Part shown: in pieces, positions 57,626 to 64,000 of the stretch
Layout: every line of letters begins with the position of its first letter
How positions within the stretch are numbered: the stretch's first letter is position 1
Assembly: GCA_035610835.1 (NCBI GenBank)
Contig: CM069457.1
Location: forward strand, 21,508,658-21,572,657
DNA from: Ophiura sarsii
Taxonomy: Eukaryota; Echinodermata; Ophiuroidea; Amphilepidida; Ophiuridae
Length of the DNA stretch: 64,000 nucleotides
Direction: 5' to 3'
The notes under the pieces: generated by a model
What the model was told of the DNA's origin: nothing
The model's database searches: none
What the model saw: only the letters and a program-made list of their open reading frames with translations
Position numbers and translations under genes: made by a program

Positions 57626-57651
57626 AGAACTTTCCATCCAGTTACTTACTT

Positions 57652-57882
57652 GTGAAATACAATTTAACTCATCAGAGAGAAAAAAGGATTGGATATCAAC
57701 AAAGCCTTGAACAGAGTGATACTATAAAACACATGGACAAATTTAAAGGATTGTTCCACCAGTATGAAGAGGAAGACGATGATGATAAGAGAACTCTCGA
57801 TTTAGACATTAACATTTTATTAAAATACGGTCTTACATATGTCATGTATGTATTGACATGTTTTGTAATTGTAACAAGATGA
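57652..57882 (+). CDS. Possible terminal exon: acidic protein with one membrane segment (unknown)
   Basis: The frame runs to a stop at 57880-57882. The readable part begins after an acceptor-like AACTCATCAG and gives EKRIGYQQSLEQSDTIKHMD, an acidic run YEEEDDDDKR, and a hydrophobic C-terminus (YGLTYVMYVLTCFVIV) that could span a membrane. A polyadenylation signal AATAAA lies 250 bp downstream. It could be the last exon of a host gene whose intron holds the satellite, or a retroelement tail. No homologue recognised. Confidence 0.25.
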   Translation: MKYNLTHQREKRIGYQQSLEQSDTIKHMDKFKGLFHQYEEEDDDDKRTLDLDINILLKYGLTYVMYVLTCFVIVTR

Positions 57883-58134
57883 TGTATACAATGTAAATAA
57901 TGAAGCGATACCGAAGTAACCGAACTATACGTACTGGTCTCATCATATCTCTATACTTTAACTCTTTATTTTATCCCACATCTGTATTCTAGTATAACAT
58001 GTAGCCTTGGTGTTCGTGGGTAAAATTGAAGGTCTCATTTTTGTATATTTTTAAAATTTGTGTGTATATTGTTATTTTTGTATAAGAACGCATCTTTTTA
58101 AGACGTGTGCCGCTGGAAGCGTAATGTATGTTCT

Positions 58135-58140
58135 AATAAA
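58135..58140 (+). terminator. Candidate polyadenylation signal
   Basis: AATAAA, followed by TAAACTAAAC. It is positioned plausibly for the possible exon at 57652-57882. The motif alone is common in AT-rich DNA. Confidence 0.25.
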
Positions 58141-58548
58141 TAAACTAAACTAAAGTATAATTGTATTAAGGTGAGTCCTCAGTGACACGACCATCGATGT
58201 GTCATAGTTGTTTCAGTTTTCTAATATCGGCGCCAGGCTGTTCGGCGACGCAAGCGCAACACTGTTTTTGTGTAAATCACTCTCTCTCTCTCGTTTGTCA
58301 TGTTTTTACTTTAGTGCGTTTATCGGCTAAAACAAAAGCCAATTTTGTCATAGTTTGGGCCGGGTGTCCTTTGGGAATCAGTTTGGTTATCATGATATAA
58401 ATAATATGAAAGATAATCTCTTGTACTTTGCTCAGGATGTTGGTAAATATTAATTTTAGATTTCACAGAAAATGTATGACGTGATGCATGAGACCATGAA
58501 ACACGCTTGCTCGGAGGCGGTCAGGGTGAGCTTAAATTTGTGCTGATA
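58141..58548. other. Non-coding stretch
   Basis: Nothing recognised apart from a short (CT)n near 58283. Confidence 0.4.
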
Positions 58549-58812
58549 ATAGGTGTGACGCTGTTTTAAAAATGATTATTATTGTAAACTCTAATATTGA
58601 GAGACGTAACACCTTTTTTTGGGGGGGGGGGGGGGCGAAGCCAAGCCACCCTATTAGCATGTGATTGCAAAAATGTACACATTTAAGTCTTTCTAGACAT
58701 AAGTGGAGGCTGCCATGTTTGTAGTCAATGTAAATTACATGTACCTATGCAGTTTATTTTAACAGTTACCCGCAGTCTGTGCTGGAGTCAAAGCTAAATT
58801 TGTTTATAGTTG
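58549..58812 (+). repeat. Interspersed repeat block A, copy 2
   Basis: Matches 39208-39575 with the same word order, including the G-run (58621-58635) before GCGAAGCCA. It is followed after about 50 bp by block B, the opposite order to 38-39 kb. Confidence 0.85.
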
Positions 58813-58859
58813 ATGATTCAATCAGAGAGATGTTATTATATCCCAACAGAGAGACTTAA

Positions 58860-59066
58860 TAGCTTATCTTGTTTGACTAGCTTAACTTGTTTGACTAAGG
58901 AAAAATCTCCACTTGTTGTCTAATAAGTGGTGAGTTGTGGATGTGTCATATATACCTAGATTGTTCTTCAGACGGTATCCCCCCCCCCCCCCCCCCCTCC
59001 ATGCACACAAATCAACTTTATTGGTTTCCTGTACTATTTTTAGACTGCGGTGTTTTGATTTGTTTT
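58860..59066 (+). repeat. Interspersed repeat block B, copy 2
   Basis: Matches 38372-38560. The C-run is longer here (58979-58997) and TTGTTTGACTA is duplicated at the start. Confidence 0.85.
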
Positions 59067-59857
59067 GAATTGTGGAAAATACATACACCATTTCCCTGGT
59101 ACCTTGGTATGAAACAGATGTTTGGTTACAAAACATGCTTTTTTCTCTTGGATCGCCCCATTCCATTTCAATGGAATTTTTATTTGACGAATGTTTTAAA
59201 ATTCAAATTAAAGCATTCCCTCCCTACACATCATATAAAAATCAACGAGAGGATGCTTTGGATTTTGATCACTGGGATTACTTAAAGGGGCACTAAGAGA
59301 TGTGTTGGAGGCTGCGCCCTCAATTATGATAACAACTGGGATTAGTATATTTTTATAATTGTATTACATGTATGAACTTACACCTATAAGGATTAAGAAA
59401 AATCAGCCCTCTTTGTACAAGAAAACGTTGATTCAAAAATGCTCGTACAGCCGCGACGAGCATTTTACGTCCGACAGTATCCCCCTGCAGCACGCGTGAT
59501 ACATAACGCGAATCATATTTGCATAGAGGGCGTTTTTCAATAAATAGCGATGATATTGTTTTACTCAAGTTTTGCTGTGTTTTTGTTAGTAAAAACAACA
59601 ATAATGGCAATTTTTAATGTTCATCTTGAATTCTGAAGTAAATTTTTAAACATTTAAAATTTTCAACACCACTTAATCATGTTAATGTCCCTTTAAAAGC
59701 CAGGGCACAGGGCGGATGCAGGATTTGAAGCTGGTGGGAGGAGGGGTGGGGCAGAGTTCATGACGAATGTTGAGAGTATACTATGTAGCTGGAAATATGC
59801 AACGCACTGCTGTACCTTTAAATACACATTATCATTGTTTCTTTAGTGCAAGATACG
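59067..59857. other. Non-coding stretch
   Basis: Overlapping frames at 58882-59296 are shadows of block B and its flank. Nothing else recognised. Confidence 0.4.
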
Positions 59858-59988
59858 GGTGGGGTGGGAGTGTGGTGGGGTGGGTGTGGTGGATGTGGTG
59901 GGGTGTGGTGGGATGTGGTGGGATGTAGTGGGGTGGGGTTGGGATGTGGTGGGGTGTTGGTGGGGTGGGGTGGGGGGGGGGGGGGGGG
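59858..59988 (+). repeat. G-rich GGTGTGGTGGGAT minisatellite
   Basis: About 130 bp built from GTGGTGGG / GGATGTGGTGGG units ends in 17 consecutive G (59972-59988). Many closely spaced runs of three or more G give strong potential for G-quadruplex folding. Confidence 0.9.
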
Positions 59989-60439
59989 TTCTCAAATGAT
60001 GTTTGACCAGGTGTAAAGCTAGAGGTTTGACTCACGTTAGGGGTGTTTTTATCTAAAAAAAGAATGGCCGATTTAACCGTGTTTTTTGGGGGACCCATGT
60101 TTGAGTTTTGGTTTTTTTCTTGTGATTCCAGACCCATGTTTAGTGTTTTCCAGTACAAATTATACCCCATGTTTATGGATTTTTTGTAAAAAAGTTACTT
60201 ATATACGTCAGTATCCTATGGGTGCAAGATTCAATTTTGATAATTTTGTTATTGTATTTCGCATTTTGATAGAGACCTTAATATTATAATAAATGACGAA
60301 GATGGTGACAATTACGGTGACAATGATGATGGCGATGACGACATCGAAAAAAACCAATGACGAATTCGATCGCGATGACGATTTGTTAAAGCCATGCATT
60401 TGACCACATCCGGGCCGAAAGATGATATTGTGTTTCTTT

Positions 60440-60541
60440 AACTTTTAGCACTATATGATACAAAATAGATTTTTCAGAAAATCTTTCTCAACTTTCAATC
60501 AATACTAGGTATGTTTGGAATATTTCAATGCATTTCTCAAG
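60440..60541 (+). mobile_element. Family I MITE fragment, copy 11
   Basis: ACAAAATAGATTTTTCAGAAA, TCTCAACTTTCAA, ATACTAGGTATGTTTGGA and TTTCAATGCATTTCTCA match the left half of the family. The right half is missing. Confidence 0.7.
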
Positions 60542-60765
60542 TAACCCGGTATCAATCAAATGTTACATATTCATTTGACATAGAATAAAAGGGTTCTATA
60601 TTACATTTGTATTGTTAAACAATAATTTCAAAAATAGGTATGTATATCATTGTGTAAAGCAATTAAAGTAAAATTAAAATAAATATCATATTTAAAAATA
60701 TTCTAAAATTATTTTATCATAATTGCTATTTAATTTTATTCAGAGAATTTATATTCAACAAACTA
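60542..60765. other. AT-rich spacer
   Basis: Nothing recognised. Confidence 0.4.
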
Positions 60766-61019
60766 TTGACGCTTCCACGCGACAGGCGTCTGCAGACGAC
60801 ATTCCAAAATGTCACAAGATATTTTAAAAAAGTCAAAATTATTGAATTTAATTACTATAATATTTGAAATCATCATGAGAAATGCAATAGTAAGTACAAA
60901 CATGTCTAGTATTGGTTCAGTAATCCCTGAGACAGACCTTGAACATGTTGAAAGTTGGGAAAGGTTTCTGATAAATTTGTTTTGTATGGTAAAACTAATA
61001 ACCGCATGGAAAATGTTAA
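60766..61019 (-). mobile_element. Family I MITE, copy 12
   Basis: Reverse orientation: GACGCTTCCACGCGACAGG at the left and ACCGCATGGAAAATG-TTAA at the right. The internal text is conserved; the left terminus has lost part of the repeat. Confidence 0.88.
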
Positions 61020-61409
61020 AACCAAGGGAGGGTATCACAGTTCATAGGCTACAGCAGACTCATTAACCATGAAATGAAACCATTATTCGAATTTTAGAGT
61101 ATTTCAAATTAATGAATAAAATTAAAACATTATTGAAAAAATAAGTAAAAAATGTTAAACTTACAAATATTGGTGACTGTCTGTGCAAACCGTAGTCTGG
61201 AAGCGAGGGTGGTGAATGGAGATTTTCTTAACAATCCACAAGTGCGCGCTTCAGATGTTCATTCGTGCGATATCCCAAGCGAAAAGAGCTTATGCGTGGA
61301 TGCAATGCATTTTATCCCGCATTTTATATGGAAATTTAAACAAGAAAATCTTTTAAAATGTGAAACTTCATGTCAAAGGATGTACAGTTGAATACCTGAC
61401 ACTGACAGG
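61020..61409. other. Non-coding stretch
   Basis: A 79-codon frame (61152-61391) has no recognisable domain. Confidence 0.4.
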
Positions 61410-61775
61410 GACGAGGTGGCGCAGTCGGTAAGAGCGTCGTAACACTGCTGCGCACCGACGTTCTGTGGTGGATCGTTTGAGCGTGAGTTCAATACGATAC
61501 ACCAACACAGCCTCATCCACATGCCTCCTTCATATCGTGCAGACTGAAGTAGGCATGTATAGGCGCACCGTGGCTCGGAAGTCACGTAGAAATGTAGGTC
61601 CCGTTTACGTGTATCGTAAGAGCTATCCCTGAGCACGTTAAAAGGTCACAGACTCCTTCGTAAAGAGTAGGGGATCATCCCGGTACACGCAATGATATAG
61701 ATTGATAGAAGTATGGGTTAGGGCGAATAGCCTCCTCACCCTTACCACAGTGGGGCACTTCATATAAGTTCATAT
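61410..61775 (+). mobile_element. tRNA-derived SINE with a repeated tail
   Basis: The head GACGAGGTGGCGCAGTCGG-TAAGAGC contains a good A-box and GTGAGTTCAATAC (61483-61495) a B-box at RNA polymerase III spacing with a long variable-arm-like insert. An unrelated body follows, ending in a simple tail of TTCATATAAG repeats (about 61749-61775). The head, body and repeat-tail layout is that of a tRNA-derived SINE. The family name is not known to me. Confidence 0.7.
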
Positions 61776-62278
61776 AAGTTCATGTAGACCTACCTATAGC
61801 TTTAGGCTGAAGCTAGGTACGACTTATTCCAGAACCACAAAACCAGAAGTAGGCTCCTTTTTCACCATTGGCAAGTTGTTGATAGCGTGATCAAGTTTAG
61901 GATTTTGACTTAATACTACATAAATTATTGATTATGTGAAAGTTTTCTCTTGTTATGAAATGAGCAATGTTTCAATACTTAACTTAACGTAACTATCTTC
62001 TATACCATAGAGTGGAAGTTTTCTGTTTGTTATGAAATAAGCAAAACTTCAAAAGATAATCAAGGTGGTCCCAGATGAATGCAAGTTCAAATTTGCCGCC
62101 ATTTCGGAATGTAAAACAATGTAGTTATAGGCTACCTGATGAATGAAGGCTTGATGATCTGTCCTCAAGACATGGGTGCAGCTGGCACATACTCGCCTGT
62201 GCCATTATGCAGTATTGAGCGATTTTTCTTTTTTTCGAATTTTGTTGTTGATTGTTTTTATGTCGTTTCCGATGTTGC
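61776..62278. other. Non-coding stretch
   Basis: GTGAAAGTTTTCTCTTGTTATGAAAT (near 61936) is echoed as GTGGAAGTTTTCTGTTTGTTATGAAAT-like text near 62011, a short direct repeat. No gene. Confidence 0.4.
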
Positions 62279-62360
62279 CGTTGATACTGTTGTTGTCGAT
62301 GTCGATGCCTACAACATCGACGTCGACATCAACATCAACAGTATCAACATCAACATCGAA
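62279..62360. repeat. GTTGAT/GATGTC trinucleotide-like repeat forming a hairpin
   Basis: GTTGATACTGTTG at the left is the exact complement of CAACAGTATCAAC at the right, with GTCGAT and CATCGAC units between. It translates as a Val/Asp/Ile/Asn repeat, which is a composition effect. Confidence 0.75.
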
Positions 62361-62470
62361 GCGTCAAAATTAACATTACATTAACATTAACATTTATCAT
62401 TAACACATTATAAATATTTTTAAACAGGTTCGCCGTCGTAGATAGAAAAGAGACAATTAATATGGAAAAT

Positions 62471-62543
62471 GATTTCGCCAATGACTCGAACCCAGGACCT
62501 CTTGCTTACTTGGCAAGTGCCTTATCTATTGGGCCACAATACC
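62471..62543 (-). tRNA. tRNA-like sequence (Arg-like head, AGU loop), degenerate
   Basis: Minus strand: TGTGGCCCAATAGATAAGG matches the D-arm text of tRNA-Arg genes. A perfect 5-bp anticodon stem CTTGC/GCAAG holds the loop CAAGTAA (AGU). CTGGGTTCGAGTC carries the B-box. The acceptor and T stems do not pair, so it is a pseudo-tRNA or SINE head. Confidence 0.5.
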
Positions 62544-62563
62544 TCGCATGGTATAGCATCTGA

Positions 62564-62680
62564 AATTCAAACCTAAGCAATCACGTATCCCAGTCTCCTG
62601 CCACAAATATTACCCAGGCCATAGTAGTTAGGGCCTGCGTCTGGAGAATAGGATATACTGGCGTGATCGCTTAGGTTCGA
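62564..62680. repeat. Imperfect inverted repeat between two tRNA-like units
   Basis: TTCAAACCTAAGCAATCACG on the left and CGTGATCGCTTAGGTTCGA on the right are complementary with one or two mismatches. Weaker pairing continues inward (GTCTCCTG with CTGGAGA-like text). Confidence 0.7.
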
Positions 62681-62692
62681 TTCCCGGGCGAG
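62617..62692 (+). repeat. tRNA-like sequence with a perfect B-box
   Basis: Plus strand: GGCCATAGTAGTTAGGGCC has an A-box-like start and TAGGTTCGATTCCCGGGC a perfect B-box about 50 nt on. The stems are not convincing. It lies back to back with the minus-strand tRNA-like sequence at 62471-62543. Confidence 0.35.
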
Positions 62693-63289
62693 ATCGTCCC
62701 ATAATATTCATAATTTGTTTAATAAGGCGTCGTTATACCTATTATTTCTATGTATTTTCCCTCTAACAGGGCCCGGAGGACGGCACTTGATTATTATACT
62801 TATACAAATAAAAATAAAAATAAAATAAAGGTCCCCAAAATAAAAAGGTCAACAAAAACGGGCTTCAATTCTTCTATTTGGTGGCCGCTAGAGTCGGATG
62901 ACCAACTATTACAGCGGGTGATGTCAAGGTGCATGGGTGTACCAAGTGCAAGTAAAAATCCACAATATATACAGGACAGTTAAAAAAAAGACCACGTAGC
63001 AAGTTACACGGTCCTGAGGATGGGGAGTGGTGCTGTTTGGATCATTCTCACAGATGGTGCTACAACTGCGCTGCATGGTAATCCATTCCAAACTGGTATT
63101 GTTCTGATGAAGAATGAGTAGGCCTACTTAATGTATGCATTTATAATGAAAGCATACACCGCTTGTTTCTTGCCATGCATGGCCGGCTATTGCGTGTTGT
63201 TCGAAGAGGAGCAGGGTTGACTTGTTGTGGAAATGGAATTCTAAGGTTGCCATACTATATTTTGTAGAACAGAATTACATCATGAAGTA
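62693..63289. other. Non-coding stretch
   Basis: Nothing recognised; an A-rich patch lies near 62800-62830. Confidence 0.4.
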
Positions 63290-63492
63290 GCCGTCGGGTA
63301 TACTAGTGAATCCCAGCCAAGGTTTGTTACCATAGCACTGACACTCTGTGTCCGCCGGTAGTCCCAAGTGCAAAATCTATAGGTTTTAGCTGCTGTATTT
63401 TGAACAGCCTCAATGCGCTTAGATCCCTTGATGGTGTGAGGTGACCACGCACTGTATTTGTTGTTATTGCCAATATTGGTCGTGCAAAACAT
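63290..63492 (-). pseudogene. Decayed LINE ORF2 C-terminal fragment
   Basis: The minus strand reads YSAWSPHTIKGSKRIEAVQN, then TAAKTYRFCTWDYRRTQSVS, then AMVTNLGWDSL. This matches the characteristic C-terminal text of CR1/L2/Jockey-type LINEs (W-x-P-H-T ... E-x-V-Q ... A-A ... Y-x-R-x-x-S-V ... L-G-W). Flanking sequence is not recognisable, so it is a short relic. Confidence 0.8.
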
Positions 63493-63593
63493 AATTCACT
63501 TCGCTACCAAGTTCGTCGACCTTGGCCCTCGATTTACACCACGCAGTGGGACGGTATAGTAATTTTTACTAGTAAATGGTCAATTTTTGCCCG

Positions 63594-63822
63594 TACTCTT
63601 TTAAATCAAAAGATTGATAAGTCAATCTTAAAGAATGTGACGCCGAGGGAAAGATCTTAAAAGATCGAAAATATTCACTCTTATGAGTGAAATTCAATAT
63701 ATCGGACTAAAATTTCACCTTTTTAAGATAGATTGGTTTATAGATTGGTTTATTGAAAAATACAAAATCTTTCCCTCGGCCTCAGCACATTCTTTAAGAT
63801 TAACTTTTCAATCATTTGAGGG
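63594..63822. mobile_element. Diverged copy of the 25.7-kb palindromic MITE
   Basis: TACTCTTTTAAATCAAAAGATT, AAGTCAATCTTAAAGAATGTG, GAGGGAAAGATCTTAAAAGAT and, on the other arm, CAAAATCTTTCCCTCGG, CACATTCTTTAAGATTAAC and TTTTCAATC parallel 25703-25919. The right terminus is eroded. Confidence 0.8.
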
Positions 63823-64000
63823 TTTTCTGGTGTTTAATAAATTAGTGCTTCGTTATACACTACCATCAATTGTAACAATGTTGAGCTGAGAGTAAATCTT
63901 GAAGTGTTTAGTTTCGAATCGATCTCTCGCATCCCAGGAAATACTGCGTTTGGAATATACAGGAAATGTTGTGAAAGAGGTAACATTTTTGACGGTGTAT

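Larger units (their letters stand above)
45761..57640 (+). repeat. Higher-order satellite of TGACCCCTAGTGACC monomers
   Basis: About 11.9 kb in which TGACCCCTAGTGACC and close variants recur at alternating spacings of about 136-158 bp. Spacing by pairs is 294 bp (for example 55406, 55700, 55994). Groups of six or seven monomers form units of about 1.05 kb (starting 54191, 55250, 56301), and these sit in larger blocks that begin at 45761, 49541 and 52763. Each module starts with GTGATC-NNN-GATCAC and ATATTAGTCG and ends at a purine tract (GAAA or GAA)n. Short frames of 60-97 codons inside are repeated only because the DNA is repeated; none is a plausible protein. Confidence 0.95.

Noticed and set aside
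60295..60360. Acidic NDEDGDN-type peptide frame
   Set aside because: Short GAT/GAC-rich low-complexity DNA without start or context.
62139..62384. 81-codon Val/Asp/Ile/Asn-rich frame
   Set aside because: The second half is a GTTGAT/GATGTC simple repeat.

Overview
The window looks like a gene-poor, AT-rich stretch of animal nuclear DNA dominated by repeats. A 100-base run of N marks a scaffold gap. The combination of an L1/Tx1-type non-LTR retrotransposon, several families of short TTAA- and TA-flanked inverted-repeat elements, tRNA-derived repeats, long G/C homopolymers and a nested satellite fits a marine invertebrate. Frequent AGGCCTA words make me lean towards an echinoderm or hemichordate, but that is a weak inference. 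I see no bacterial gene organisation, no CRISPR array, no functional tRNA or rRNA gene and no confidently assignable host gene.

Layout. Positions 1-6500 hold diverged interspersed repeats, two TTAA-flanked inverted-repeat elements (2315-2696 and 3649-4605) and a TA-flanked 573-bp element (5047-5619). Positions 6515-12602 are one complete non-LTR retrotransposon with an exact 16-bp target-site duplication, 5' UTR monomers, an ORF1 protein, and an endonuclease/reverse transcriptase ORF2 broken by two single-base frameshifts. Positions 13-37 kb carry many short non-autonomous DNA elements in mostly non-coding sequence, a promoter-like cluster near 14.4 kb, perfect hairpins at 33.4 and 36.6 kb and a GC-rich 500-bp inverted-repeat element at 35.6 kb. 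Positions 38-44 kb hold microsatellites, a 158-bp minisatellite, and a decayed minus-strand reverse transcriptase interrupted by two different TTAA elements. Positions 45.8-57.6 kb are one satellite with nested periods (about 147 bp, 294 bp, 1.05 kb, 3.2-3.8 kb). It is full of RGGTCA-type half-sites spaced as DR4 and DR1, and its modules are marked by recurrent short hairpins. Positions 57.6-64 kb hold a possible terminal exon, repeated blocks also present at 38-39 kb, tRNA-derived repeats, and another decayed LINE end.

The clearest themes are these. (1) A recently inserted, nearly intact LINE whose endonuclease has Asp where Glu is expected. (2) At least three unrelated-looking short element families that all use TTAA targets, one with 12 copies here; no transposase is encoded in the window, so they would have to be mobilised in trans. 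(3) A higher-order satellite that is in effect an array of nuclear-receptor-like direct repeats. Function for (3) is inference only.
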